The translations under genes were made by a program, and so were the position numbers. The notes below the pieces were generated by a model that was given only the letters and a program-made list of their open reading frames with translations, was not told the DNA's origin and ran no database searches. Shown here in pieces: positions 8,532 through 21,000 of a stretch of DNA of 33,848 nt (its first letter is position 1; every line of letters begins with the position of its first letter). The DNA is from Methylocucumis oryzae (GTDB taxonomy: Bacteria; Pseudomonadota; Gammaproteobacteria; Methylococcales; Methylomonadaceae), in assembly GCF_000963695.1 (NCBI RefSeq), contig NZ_LAJX01000002.1, forward strand, positions 1 to 33,848, written 5' to 3'.

Positions 8532-11144
8532 ATGAAACAAAAGATAGCAACTCTATTTGCACTTGCATTGCTGGTTATGATTAATTTCAGCATTTGGAGT
8601 TATGTGAACAACCCGTTGCAGTTGCAACCCTGGACTAAAACCACGATGGGGTTGACCTATGACCCTACGCGTAAAGGCGACGACCCTAGAGATAATATTT
8701 TTGTTAAAAGCGAGGACATAGATAAAGATTTGGCCTTGTTAGAAAACAAAGTTCATGCAGTTAGAACCTATAGTATGCTCAGAGGCCAGCATAAAATTCC
8801 TGAAGTTGCCGCTAAGCATAATCTCAATGTCACCTTAGGTGCTTGGATAGACGGTAATTTAGAAAAGAACAAGCAAGAGATTGAGACGTTAATCGATATT
8901 ACTCGGCAAAATAACCCTAAAATCATTCGTTTAATGGTGGGTAACGAGGTGATGCTGAGGAACGACATTCCTGAAGCCGCGTTGATTGAATATATACGCG
9001 ACGTAAAAAAGCGTACCAATAGCTGGCGTCCGGTCAGTACCTCAGAAACCTGGGCAGAATGGTTAAAACACCCTAAATTGGTTGAAGAAGTTGATTTTAT
9101 TGCGGTGCACATCTTGCCGTATTGGGAAGGGATTTCCGCTGATGATGCGGTCGATTATATTTTTGACCGTTATCACGATGTACAAAAAGCCTACCCCAAC
9201 AAACCTGTGATTATTACTGAAATCGGCTGGCCATCGGATGGGCAACCGGCGCGCCATGCGACAGCATCGGTATCGAATCAAGCTAAAGTCTTGCGCGAAT
9301 TTTTAAATCGCGCCGATAAAGAAAAAGTCACTTATTACATCGTTGAAGCCTTTGACCAGCCGTGGAAGCAATCGATAGAAGGCTCTGCCGGTGCTTATTG
9401 GGGTATTTTTAACGCCGATAGAGCCGCAAAATATCCTATGGATGGCGATGTGATTGCGTTACCTAATTGGTCAAATTGGGCCACGGGTGCGACGATCTTC
9501 AGTGCTGTGTTAATGGCCTTGTTTTTGTTTACGCGTAGAACGCTACAATTACCTGGCATTGTATTTTTTGGCGTCATTACTAACTTAGCCGCTTCAACTA
9601 TTTTCTGGTCAGTTTCTGTCGGCGCACAGCAATATCAAACTCCGTTAACCATCGTGTTTTGGGTGATTTTAATCTTAATGCAAGTGTTGGCAGCGCTTAT
9701 CTTAATGATAGAAAGCTTGGAAATTGCCGAAGTAGTTTGGCATAGAAAAAGCGCTAGAACGTTTCAGCCGTTAACACCTAGTCCTGAATTCAAATATCCC
9801 AAAGTATCTTTACACCTACCGATTCATAACGAACCACCGGCGATGGTCAGAAAAACGCTAGAAGCGTTAGCGAAAGTCGATTATCCGAACTTAGAAGTAT
9901 TAGTGATGGATAATAATACTAAAGATCCAGCGGTATGGGAGCCGGTGCGCGATGATTGCGAACGCTTAGGGCCTATGTTTCGGTTTTTCCATTTAGAAAA
10001 TTGGCCGGGCTTTAAAGCCGGTGCGATTAACCACGCGTTAGAACAAACCGCTAGCGATGCTGAGATTATCGCAATTATCGATAGCGACTATATCTTATCG
10101 CCGGATTGGTTGAACTGCATGGTGCCGTATTTCGATAATGAAAACGTCGGCTTTGTGCAATCGCCGCAAGACTACCGCGACCGTAAACAAAGCTCGTTTA
10201 AAAATATGTGTTACTGGGAATACGCCGGATTCTTTAATATCGGCATGGTGCAACGTAACGAATACAATGCGATTATTCAACATGGCACGATGACGATGAT
10301 TCGCAAATCGGCGTTAATCGAAGTCGGACGCTGGGCTGAATGGTGTATTTGCGAAGACAGCGAGTTAGGCTTAAGACTGTACGAAGCCGGTTACGATTCG
10401 GTGTATGTGAAAGACTCGTTTGGTAAAGGTTTAATGCCTGATACGTTCTCCGGCTATATGACACAACGTTTCCGTTGGGTTTACGGCGCTATGCAAATCA
10501 TCAAAGCACATTGGCGTAGTTTCTTACCGAGCAAAAAATCACCGCTGACCGCTGCACAACGTTATTACTTCGTTGCCGGTTGGTTACCGTGGTTTTCTGA
10601 CGCGTTAGCATTGTTGTTTACGATGACTAGCTTATTATTAACGGCGTTAATCGTTTACGACCCTATCCACAGCGAATTACCGGTCAATGCCTTCTTATTG
10701 CCCACCATAGGTTTATTCGCTTTCAAAGTGTTGCGTGGTTTATGGTTATACCAAGCACGTGTACCGTGTTCTGTCTTACAATCATTAGGTGCAGCTTTAG
10801 CCGGTTTATCGTTAACCCATACCGTGGCTAAAGGTACGATACAAGGCTTGTTCACTTCAGGTAAGCCGTTCATGCGCACACCTAAGTACGAAGCGCAAGG
10901 TGCATTAATTCAAGGCTTAATGATTATCCGTGAGGAAGTCATGTTACTGATGCTACTCGCCGCCGCTATCATCAGCATGGCGATGCTAGAACACTTCGAC
11001 AACCTCAGCGGCAAGCTATGGATTTCCGTGTTATCTGTACAAGCCGTGCCTTATGTCGCTACCTTGGTATCTATGTTAATCAGTATTGCACCTAGCTATA
11101 CCAGAAAAGGTAAATTGGCGGAGGAGTTGGATGATGAGTATTGA
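8532..11144 (+). CDS. ndvB: Membrane GH17-GT2 fusion, beta-1,3-glucan synthase (NdvB-like)
   Basis: Probable inner-membrane enzyme that makes, and with its GH17 part may branch or cyclise, beta-(1,3)-linked glucan, as proposed for NdvB of Pseudomonas and rhizobia. After an N-terminal membrane anchor (5-22), residues 35-300 form a glycoside-hydrolase 17 barrel with acid/base Glu139 (VGNEVM) and nucleophile Glu230 (ITEIGWPS). Membrane helices lie around 318-395. A family-2 glycosyltransferase follows with Asp460 (VMDNN), the DSD at 517-519, Glu608-Asp609 (CICEDSE) and QRFRW at 645-649. C-terminal helices complete the pore. All catalytic residues are present, and the 870-residue length fits. The gene is monocistronic, next to c-di-GMP genes. 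There is no PilZ domain, so control would be indirect. Symbol by architecture; the product linkage is inferred. Confidence 0.85.
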   Translation: MKQKIATLFALALLVMINFSIWSYVNNPLQLQPWTKTTMGLTYDPTRKGDDPRDNIFVKSEDIDKDLALLENKVHAVRTYSMLRGQHKIPEVAAKHNLNVTLGAWIDGNLEKNKQEIETLIDITRQNNPKIIRLMVGNEVMLRNDIPEAALIEYIRDVKKRTNSWRPVSTSETWAEWLKHPKLVEEVDFIAVHILPYWEGISADDAVDYIFDRYHDVQKAYPNKPVIITEIGWPSDGQPARHATASVSNQAKVLREFLNRADKEKVTYYIVEAFDQPWKQSIEGSAGAYWGIFNADRAAKYPMDGDVIALPNWSNWATGATIFSAVLMALFLFTRRTLQLPGIVFFGVITNLAASTIFWSVSVGAQQYQTPLTIVFWVILILMQVLAALILMIESLEIAEVVWHRKSARTFQPLTPSPEFKYPKVSLHLPIHNEPPAMVRKTLEALAKVDYPNLEVLVMDNNTKDPAVWEPVRDDCERLGPMFRFFHLENWPGFKAGAINHALEQTASDAEIIAIIDSDYILSPDWLNCMVPYFDNENVGFVQSPQDYRDRKQSSFKNMCYWEYAGFFNIGMVQRNEYNAIIQHGTMTMIRKSALIEVGRWAEWCICEDSELGLRLYEAGYDSVYVKDSFGKGLMPDTFSGYMTQRFRWVYGAMQIIKAHWRSFLPSKKSPLTAAQRYYFVAGWLPWFSDALALLFTMTSLLLTALIVYDPIHSELPVNAFLLPTIGLFAFKVLRGLWLYQARVPCSVLQSLGAALAGLSLTHTVAKGTIQGLFTSGKPFMRTPKYEAQGALIQGLMIIREEVMLLMLLAAAIISMAMLEHFDNLSGKLWISVLSVQAVPYVATLVSMLISIAPSYTRKGKLAEELDDEY

Positions 11145-11447
11145 GTTATCTCTTTCTGGTAGCAGCCTATAAATTTAGCGTGTGATTCTGGCATGGATTG
11201 CTAGAATCAAGCGGTGATGGGCGCAAAGCTTTAAGCATATTTCTGGGTATGCTGGCTTTGGGTAAGCCATTTAAAGAATGTGCATGAATTAAAATCGGTA
11301 TCTGTAGTTGCGGTCGTTCGCACAGTGAGGATAAATCCGCATCTACAAACAATATATTGTTAATATTATTTTGTGCTCATTTCCCAAGTTGATTTCGTAC
11401 AGTTGTAAACGCACATTTCTCTCTGATAAATAAGGGTGTTTTAGATT
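11145..11447. other. Non-coding spacer after the glucan synthase gene
   Basis: This 303-bp region has no supported gene. Weak hairpins are present (GATTCT/AGAATC at 11184-11208; AAAGC and AGCATA paired with TATGCT and GCTTT at 11225-11259) without a T-run, so termination is uncertain. The last 80 bp are AT-rich and should contain the promoter of the CheB-CheR gene. A 61-codon minus-strand ORF here is not convincing. Confidence 0.5.
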
Positions 11448-14412
11448 ATGGTAGGAAATACGGGACAGTCGGATTCGGACGTTACTAAGGAAGCTAAAGC
11501 TAAAAAACTTAAAAAGCCCAATGAAAAATTTGATGGTTTTGTCGTTGCAATTGGGGCTTCGGCGGGTGGCTTAGATGCTTTAGAGCGTCTATTTGATCAA
11601 TTACCATCAAATTCTGGTGCTGTTTTGTGGTTGTGCAGCATTTGTCGCCAGACCATAAAAGTATGATGGATAATTTGCTGGCACGTCATACTAAAATGCC
11701 TGTGCTCATGGCAGAAAATGGTATGCAAATTCTACCTAACCATGTTTTTTTAATCCCGCCTGGTAAAAATATGACGATGGCGGGTAATGAGTTAAGACTC
11801 GTACCTAAAAATCCACATGGTTTAAGTCTGCCAATCGATTTATTTTTTACCTCGTTGTCTAAGGCGTTTGCTAATCGTTCAGTCGGGGTAATTTTATCTG
11901 GCACGGGCTCCGATGGTACGCGCGGTGCCGTTGCCATTAATGATGCCGGTGGTTTGCTACTCGCTCAGACGCCTGAGTCTGCCAAATTCGATGGTATGCC
12001 TCGTAGTATCATTGCTACAGGCTTAGTAGATGAGGTAATGCCGCCTGAAATGCTAGCCCCTAGGATTGTTGAGCATCTGAATAATGTTATAAAAATTCCT
12101 GTTAAGCTAACCAAGCCTTCCAAGGCTAAATTGGTAAACCCAATCGAAGATGTTATCCATTTATTGCATCAAGTAGGGGGTATTGATTTTAACGAGTATA
12201 AACGAGCTACAGTCGAGCGCCGAGTTGAGCGGCGCATGAAAGTTAGACATGTTATCGATTTAGAAAGCTATTTGCGCTTGTTAGAAGTTGATCGCAATGA
12301 GATTTTGACGCTTAGGCGAGATATATTAATTTCCGTGACGAGTTTTTTTCGAGATGGCGAGACGTTTGCGACTCTAAAAAATGATGTTATCACTAAGATT
12401 GTTGAAGAATATTCAAACAATCAACCCATTCGTGTGTGGGTTGTTGGCTGTTCTACAGGTGAAGAGGCTTATACATTAGCCATATTATTTTATGAAACCT
12501 TTGATTATTTAGGTCGTTGGCCGCAATTAAAAAATTTTTGCTACCGATGTCGAGCAGCATTATATCGATATTGCAAGTGCAGGCGTTTTATTCCGAGGCG
12601 ATTGTGAATGAACTTTCAGAGGAGCGTTTAAATCGTTTTTTTACGCGCAGTGGTAATCAGTATGTTGTAAACAACGAAATTCGCCAGTGTATTGTGTTTG
12701 CTAGGCATAATATTTTAGATGATCCACCGTTTACACGTATGAATTTAGTGAGTTGTCGTAATATGCTGATTTATTTTGAGCTGCAAGCGCAAGAAAAAGC
12801 CTTGCTAAGATTTCAATATGCATTAGCACAAAATGGCTTTTTGTTATTAGGCTCAAGTGAATCATTAGGCTCTTTGTATAAAGAGTTTTCGGTTGTTCAG
12901 AGCAAACACAAAATTTATCGAGTGTTACGCCCGGCTTTATTACCGTTACACTTTAATAATACAGTGACTCGTAATGATAAAAGGGTGAGATTCAATCAAA
13001 TTAAACGAGATCTGACATGTCGGACAGAATCGACAATTACAGAAGCAGGTCAGTCGCATCTTTTAAAACAATATTCACCTCCTGCGATGTTAGTTAATGA
13101 GCATCGTGAGCTTATTCATGTTTATGGCGATGTGCGCCGTTTTATGGAAATTCCAACGGGAAGTGCTAGTCTTGATATATCAAAGTTACTCATAGATAAA
13201 CTCGCTCCAGTAGGAGTTACTTTATTGCACAAAGTGTTACGAGATAAAATTCAATCCAGTTCAGAAGTGGAATTTATTGATTCTCATAGCTCAGAAAAAC
13301 TCAATGTACGTTTAGTTGTTACGCCTATTATTTGCGAAATTGATACTGAAAAATATTATTTGATAGCGTTTGAAGTTTTACACAATCATCAAAAGCAAAA
13401 TGGTAGCAGTCCAGAATTAGATTTTTATGATATTTCTAATGAGCGTATACAACTACTAGAGCGCGAGCTTTCTTCAACACAAGATACTTTGCAAGCCACG
13501 ATTGAAGAGCTTCAAACAGCTAATGAAGAACTCCAGGCGACTAATGAAGAATTAATGGCATCTAATGAGGAATTGCAAAGTACTAATGAAGAATTGCAAT
13601 CGGTTAATGAGGAGCTGTATACCGTCAATGCGGAAAACCAAGAGAAAATTGAAATCTTGAACCGTGCAAATTCAGATTTAGACAATATGACGCGAGCGGC
13701 CTTAATCCCGACTGTGTTTGTCAATGCTAATTTACAAATCACTCGTTTTACATCAGAGGCATGTAGTATTTTTAATTTTTGTGAGGCCGATGTAGGACGT
13801 TTGCTCAGTGATTTTACCCATGAACTGGATTATCCAGATTTAAAAACAGATTTGCTACGAGTCATCGATAATGCACAAGCTGTCGACCGAGAAATTAGGG
13901 ATTGGAATAGTACTTGGTATTTAGTACGCATCCTACCTTACATCGATAAACCGCGTAATATTAATGGTGCAGTCATTACATTCATTAATATTACCCAAGT
14001 TAAGGATGCACAACGTTTACAAAGCATCTTAGATTCATTGTCAGAACATATTGCTGTACTCGATGCCGAAGGGCGAATAACGTTAGTGAATAAAGCTTGG
14101 CGCGATTTTGCGGAAAATAATGGTGATCGCGGGTTATTACATACTGGGCCGGGTGTTAATTACTTAGAAATGTGTCAAGTTCGTGTTGGACCTGATGTTG
14201 ATATTGCGACTTTAGCGAGGCAAGGGATTAAACGTGTGTTGGCAGGAGAAAGTGAAAATTTTTCTATTAAATATCCTTGCCATTCCACTACAGAAAAAAG
14301 ATGGTTCTTAATGCACGTGACGCCGATTAAGCACCATAACATCGGCGCGGTTGTTAGTCATGTTAATATTACTCCGTGGGTTGAAGGGGATAACTATGGC
14401 CGAATTGAATGA
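11448..14412 (+). CDS. CheB-CheR-PAS fusion (methylesterase/methyltransferase sensor), three frameshifts
   Basis: Fusion of chemotaxis-type methylesterase and SAM-dependent methyltransferase with C-terminal PAS domains, found in many signalling loci outside classical chemotaxis. The CheB triad is intact: Ser38 (GASAGG), His65 (VVVQHLSP), Asp156 (GTGSDGT). There is no receiver domain in front of it. CheR follows, with the SAM motif GCSTGEEAYT (334-343) and CRNMLIYF. Next come a coiled coil of TNEELQS/VNEEL repeats near residues 680-730 and two PAS regions. Three indels interrupt the reading: a missing T in 11623-11626, an extra A in 12529-12534 and an extra T in 12586-12589. Repaired length is about 987 residues. 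AAGGGTG lies 9 nt before the start. The last 17 nt overlap the next gene, suggesting translational coupling. The methylated target is unknown. Confidence 0.85.
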
Positions 14413-17400
14413 AAATGAGCCACATTTTCAAGAGCTTACAAATGATGTTAGTAAGGAAAAAATCCAAAAAACAGCATTACAAGAATTACAAAGAGGTAAT
14501 TATGATTTTGCGTTAAAGGCAATTCAAAAGGGCGGCGTTGATTTTTCGGAACTAATAGAGAACTTGAAAATTTACCAAGCGGAGTTAGAAATTCAAAATG
14601 AAGAGTTACGTGACGCCAACCTAAAAAAAGATAGCGCTTTTCAACGCTTTAGCCAATTATTTGATTATTTACCCTTACCTGTATTCGTCATAGATAGCTA
14701 TGGCATTATTCATAATGCCAATTTCAGTGCGGAAAAACGCTTTAATATGAGTTTGCAAGCCCTGTGTTCGCATTATTTCCCGCGCCTTGTGAGTAAATCA
14801 CATCACCGTCTTTTCCGTAATTTAATAAATCAAGCGACAGAAACGGGTTTGCCTGTGTCGGATGAGATATCACTACATCCAAATCAGCAGCCTGAATTTA
14901 CTGCTGATTTGAATGTTGTTTCGCTAGCCAACCAACCTAGCGAGTTACAATTTATTGTAATAATTATCGACCAAACGCAGCGTATTCAACAAACGGCTAT
15001 GATTGAATTGCAACGGCGTCGATTTAGCGCTTATTTTGAAACAGCACCAGTTGGGATTGCGACGGTTAATCCTGATAAACAATGGCAGGATGTGAATCAA
15101 ACCTTATGTCAATTACTCGGCTATACTCGTACTGAATTACTAGCAAAAAAATTTGCTAGATTTAACACATACACAGGATAGTGCTAACGTCCAATTGCAA
15201 TTTAATCACATTCTTAGCAATGAAATTTCCAACTATCGCTTAGAAATACGCTTAATTCACAAGTATGGGGCAGTGATTCCCGTGGAAATGGGTGTTTATT
15301 GTGAGCGAAAAGAATCTGGCGAAATCGACTACATCATTAAAACATTCGTAGATTTAACTCAGCGTAAGCACGACGAGCAGCAACTGTTAGAGCGTGATGC
15401 TCGTCTCGAGCAACAAGCTAAAGCACTTAATGCGCGCATTAAGCAGATTAATGCAATTTACTCGCTTTCAAAGCTTAATCATCAAGAAGCCAGCATTACA
15501 GTATTCTTTAAAAAAATCGTCGATATTATTCCTTCTGGTTTGACATATCCTGAAAAAGCACACGTGAGTTTGACTTATCAAGGTTGCCAATATGCGAATT
15601 CTGCAATTAGCGCTTTAAACCCTTTTAGTCAATTTCAAATTACGTTACAGAATGGTGGCATTGTTGAGTTAAAAATAGGTTATCACCCTATTGACGACAA
15701 GCAGTTGAATCAAGAAGATAAATTGTATATTAAGGCTATTTCTGAATTAGTTGCGCAACTCTGTAATAAGTACGATGCTGAACAACAGCAACAGCTAAAC
15801 TTTAAACGCAACCAAGCGCTATTAAAGCTGACCAAGCAGGCAACTCGCATGGAGGAGGCCGAATTATTGCAATATGCCCTAAACCAAGCACAAGAGTTAA
15901 CAGCGAGTCAGTTAGGTTATATTTATTTCGTTAACGAAGACCAAACAGCCTTAACATTATGTGCATGTTCGAATAGAAAAGAATTTAATGAATACTATGC
16001 CATATCAGAGGCGGCTTTATTACTCGATACGCTTAGAATTAGAAAGTCGATAGTACACAACGACAATTTAGCCGTTAAAGATAAACCTTGTGTAATCACC
16101 AGGCGTGGCGAATGTATACGCTATATGACGACACCTGTTTTGAATGACGATGCCGTTGTTCTAATTATGGGTGTTGGCGATAAAGCTGATGTTTACAACG
16201 AAGTTGATAGTGCTTTATTGGAAATCATTGCTAACAATACTTGGATATTACTACAACATAATCGTAACCGGCGATTATTAGAATTACATGCTCAAGTATT
16301 TCGCTCTAGTTGCGAGGGAGTAATGATTACCAATAATGATGTAAAAATTATCTCAGTTAATCATGCATTTACCCAAATTACAGGGTATTCTGAGACAGAG
16401 GTCTATGGTCAAAGTCCTAGTATTTTAAAATCAGGCAAACATGGTGCCGATTTTTATCAAGCGATGTGGCAAGAAATTAATACTTATGGCTATTGGCAAG
16501 GAGAAATTTGGAATAGGCGAAAATGTGGGAATATTTATCCGCAATGGTTAAGTATTTCTATTGTTAAAACTGTTCAAGGCCATATTTCTGAATATATTGC
16601 GGTATTCTCAGATATAACCGAGTATAAAGAAGCGCAAGCGCGCTATGAATATCTAGCAACCCATGATGCACTAACGGGATTGCCTAATCGCGTACTTTTA
16701 AAAGATAGATTTACCCAAGCACATGCCCAGGCCATGCGTTTGTCCTTTACTATTGCGATGATTTATTTAGATTTAGACCATTTTAAAAATATTAACGATA
16801 GCCTAGGTCATCCAGTAGGCGATAAGTTATTGATAGAAGCGGCCAATCGATTACAAAATTGCATACGAGAGGGTGATACAGTCAGTCGTGTGGGTGGGAT
16901 GAGTTTGTTATTATCCTGACCGGATTGCAAGTAGCAGAAGATTCGGGTGAGGTCGCACAAAAAATACTCAAAGTGATTAGTGAGTCATTTTATATCGACG
17001 GTTCTCAATTCGACTTAAGTTGTAGTATTGGCATTAGTGTTTGTCCAAATGATGGCGATGATTTTGATACGTTATTAAAAAAAGCGGATACCGCCTTGTA
17101 TCAATCTAAAAGTTGCGGTCGCAATACTTATCAGTTTTTTACTACTGAGATGAATCAGAAAGCAATGCTGCGTATGTCGTTGGATATTGAGATGCGGCGC
17201 GGCTATGAACTGAATGAGTTTAGTCTGTTTTATCAGCCGCAGTATGAGATGGCTAGTGGAAAGATTAAAGGGGCTGAAGCGCTCATACGTTGGCATCACG
17301 CTACAAAAGGTTATATCTCGCCGATAGAATTTATCAGCGTTGCAGAAGACACCGGGTTTATTAATACGCTAGGGCAATTTGTTATTGAGCGAGCCTGTCA

Positions 17401-17947
17401 GCAAGCGAAGTTATGGATAGAGCTAGGTTATCCTATTGTCATTGCAGTCAATGTCTCAGCCGTTCAGTTTGCTAACAATAATAACTTGTTAGAGCAAATT
17501 TTATCTTCGTTAGAGCGCTCAGGTTTGCCGCCGAACTACTTAGAGCTAGAACTAACTGAGTCTACTTTAGCATTACAGCCAGATAAGTTGATGCAAATAA
17601 TGAATCAATTAAGAAGTTGTGGTGTGCGATTTTCAGTGGATGATTTTGGCACAGGCTATTCTAATCTTAGCTATCTGAAGAGTTTTCCATTAGATAAGAT
17701 TAAGATTGACCAGTCGTTTGTCCGTGATATACCGGGCGATTCACATGATGAAGGTTTAATAAAATCTATTATCAGTTTAGCGGCTAGTTTAGAGCTTAAT
17801 TGCATTGCCGAAGGTGTTGAAACGAGTGACCAAGTTAATTTTCTGATTAGTTTAGGTTGCGAAGAAGCTCAAGGTTATTTTTTTGCACGTCCCTTGCCCT
17901 CAGTTGAGCTGACTGAATTATTAACAAGATATAAGAGCATGTTATAA
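14396..17947 (+). CDS. PAS/GAF sensor with GGDEF and EAL domains (c-di-GMP turnover), two frameshifts
   Basis: Bifunctional-looking enzyme for cyclic di-GMP. In order it shows a coiled N-terminus, two PAS domains, a GAF-like stretch, a clear GAF domain, a third PAS (FRSSCEGVMITN), GGDEF and EAL. Cyclase signature: DLDHFKNIND and RVGG[D]EF, preceded by an RxxD inhibitory site (REGD) five residues upstream. Phosphodiesterase signature: GAEALIRW, NVSA, LELTES, DDFGTGYSNL, EGVET. All key EAL residues are present. The start is the ATG at 14396 after AAGGGGA. One extra base in 15145-15154 (A7T3) and one missing G at 16896-16898, inside the GGDEF motif itself, break the frame. Repaired length is about 1183 residues. 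It overlaps the CheB-CheR gene by 17 nt. Confidence 0.87.
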
Positions 17948-17956
17948 ATTTATGCA

Positions 17957-18031
17957 AGCAATTCTCAATTTAGGGATTTTATGAATTCGCGAGATATTCT
18001 AGCTCCTAGTACCACTAAATTTAGAATTGCT
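17957..18031. terminator. Long inverted repeat between convergent genes
   Basis: AGCAATTCTCAATTTAG (17957-17973) and CTAAATTTAGAATTGCT (18015-18031) are inverse complements with one mismatch, separated by 41 nt. The repeat lies between the convergent ends of the GGDEF-EAL gene and the hybrid kinase gene, so a bidirectional transcription stop is likely. There is no clear T-run. Confidence 0.5.
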
Positions 18032-18034
18032 GCT

Positions 18035-21000
18035 TCAATACGAATGTAGTTGCGGATATTCTTCAATGATACTCCGTAAATTTTCCAGTGCTGCTGGCAA
18101 GTCGTACTGCTCTAATTGCTGACGTAGGTTCTCGAGCCTTTCGTTGTTAATTATTTCCGAAAGCTGTGGCTCGATTTCCCGCCAGACGTTAATGGCTTCT
18201 AAGTTGTTGGTTAGTAGTGACGACTCTAACATAACAATTCGCTGTTTTAGTTCTAACTGATTGATTAGTTTCGGGGCATCTGCTTGGTGGCCTGTCATTA
18301 TTTTCCGTATTGTAATTTCGCCAGTTTTAATAGCTTCGCTTAAGCCAGCAATTAGCATTCCAATATCACTGACGGATTCCGGCAGTTTTAGTTCTTGCTC
18401 CAGTGTTAAGGCGGATTCACGCACTTGTTCAAGACCTAATAGCGCCGCTACTCCTTTTAGGCTATGCGCCTGTCTGCGTGCTGCTTCTCTGTCACCATTT
18501 GCTAGCATGGTTTCGATAAGCGATGCGTCATTTGCATGTATTGTTAAAAAGCGCTTTAGGAATTCAAGATATTTTTCTTGTTTGCCGCTAAAACTGCGCA
18601 AGCCATTATCGACATTTAACTGTGGACTATTTGTCAGGATAGATAACTCGATTTGAGGCTCAGTTGAATTGGCTTGCATTTTGCTCGGTTTGGGTATCCA
18701 GCGGATTAACACGCTAAATAGCATGTCTGGGTCAAACGGTTTTGACAGAAAATCGTTCATTCCCGCTATCATGCATTGTTGTTTGTCTTCTTCAAAGGCA
18801 TTTGCAGTCATGGCAATGATGGGTATCGAACCATAGGCGGGCAATAGACGAATTTGGCGCGTGGCTTCGAGCCCATCCATAACGGGCATTTGCATATCCA
18901 TCAGAATCAAATCATAGTGCTTGTGTTTAACTAGCTCCAAGGCCTCGCCGCCATGCCAAGCGACATCAACTATGAGCCCCGTCGATTCCAGAAGCTGTTT
19001 TGCGACTTCTTGGTTAATTTCGTTGTCTTCGACTAGCAGAATAGTGGCATTGTGGCGAAAATCGATAGCCCCTACCTTGATAGCAACGGGTAAAGAAGAT
19101 GGGTCAATACGGTTTAGAGTGACATTAAACCAAAAAATACAGCCTATTCCCTCTGAGCATTTAACGCCAACTTCACCTTTCATCATATGAGCGAGATGAC
19201 GACTGATTGTTAATCCTAGCCCCGTGCCTCCGTATTTTCGGGTGGTGGAGGTATGACCTTGTTCAAACGCATCGAATACTCTGGCTTGTTGTTCCTCTGT
19301 CATGCCAATGCCAGTGTCCTGAACCTCGAAGCGCACATCAACATTTTGGTCATTTTGCGACAGTAATTTGGCTCTTAGAGCAATTTGCCCGCGTTCGGTA
19401 AATTTAACGGCGTTTCCAACATAATTAATCAAAATTTGCCCAATTCGTAATGGGTCACCCGACAATGTTAAGTCTCTTAACAATGGGTCAATTTCCTGAA
19501 TAAAGGCAATACCTTTATTGAGTGCTCGATCCATCATCATACTGCATACGTGATCGATTATTGAGCCTAGGTTGATAGCGGTTTCCTCTATGGTTAGGCG
19601 TTCTGCTTCGATTTTGGATAAATCGAGAATATCGTTGATAAGACCGAGCAAGTGTTTGCTTGCTACGTTAATTTTACTTAATTTGTCCAGATGTTTAGGG
19701 TCGTGCAAATCGCGTCGCAATAAGTGTGTCATACCCATTATCGCATTCATTGGTGTCCGAATTTCATGACTCATGTTAGCCAAAAAGACACTTTTGGAGC
19801 GTGATGCCATTTCTGCCGCTTCTCTTGCTTGTTCTAGTTCTATGGTGCGCGACTTAACCAGATTTTCCAGATGATGGTGGTAGGCGTTGAGTTCTTCCGC
19901 CATGCGTTTCTTTTCGGTTATATCTTCCTCAATTAATAAATAATGGCTAATTTCGCCATTCAATTGACAAACGGGCGAAATATAAGCTTGCAAGATATAC
20001 TCGCTTCCATCCTTGCGCCTATTGACGCACTCTCCAGACCACTGTTTGCCGTCTTTCAATGCGTTCCAGACAGATAAGCCGTTTGCTTGCCCATTATTTT
20101 GGGATTGCATAATTTCCGGTATGCGTCCGATTGCTTCTTGGTTGGAATAGCCTGTGGCTTCCTGGTATCTACGGTTGACATATTCGATTTTAGCATCAAG
20201 ATTAGTGATGATAATGATGTTTGGGCTTTGTTCTACGGCCAACCAAAGTTTTTGTAAATTTTCAATTGAGCGTTTACGCTCAGTGATGTCTTGCAAGGTT
20301 CCCATTAAGTAATCAATCTGTTCTCCCTGATAATGCGGAAACCCTCTGAGTTCGACGCCTTTTAAGACACCTTTACTATCGCGTACCTCAACTTCAATTG
20401 AAAACGGCTGTCCAGTGGTCAAGGTGTTATTCAAACTAGCGACTACCCGCTCACGTGAGTCGGGTGGATAAAAATCAAGACCGGTTTTCAGGTCGGGGGT
20501 GTAATCTAGTGGCATATCCACAATGTTGTATACACCTTCAGTCCACATAAGCGTATTGGCCATTGGGTTTGCTCGCCAGCCGCCTAAATTACCGATTCGT
20601 TGGCTTTCTCGCAGGAAAAATTCGCTTTCCTTCAATGCTTGTTGGGCCTGTAAACGCTCGGTAATATCTCGGTCGATTCCTTGAAATCCGATGACGTTAC
20701 CAGACTCATCTAGTATTGCTACACCGCTGGACTCTAGTGATAAGTAGGTGCCTTGCCGACCTTTCCAGCGAATGACGATATTTTTCCAGCCGGTTTTATG
20801 TTTGGCTGCGTTGTCTAGGGTTGAAATGAATAATTGCAGGTCATCGGGATGAATTAAATTAGTCGTATCGATGGTTCTTAATTGCTCAAACCCATAGCCA
20901 AAAAAGTCGACACAGACTTGGTTTGAGTAGATGTGCTGGCCCTGCAAATCGCAGGCCCATAACCAGTCAGTGGTGTTTTCGGCCATGTTTCTGAAACGCT

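Noticed and set aside
11167-11352. 61-codon minus-strand ORF
   Set aside because: No ribosome site, no recognisable domain, and it lies in a hairpin-containing spacer between plus-strand genes.
1149-17947. Programmed ribosomal frameshifting or stop-codon recoding as the cause of the breaks
   Set aside because: The breaks are unrelated in position and gene type, both +1 and -1, lack common stimulatory structures, and include LipA. Sequence error is simpler.
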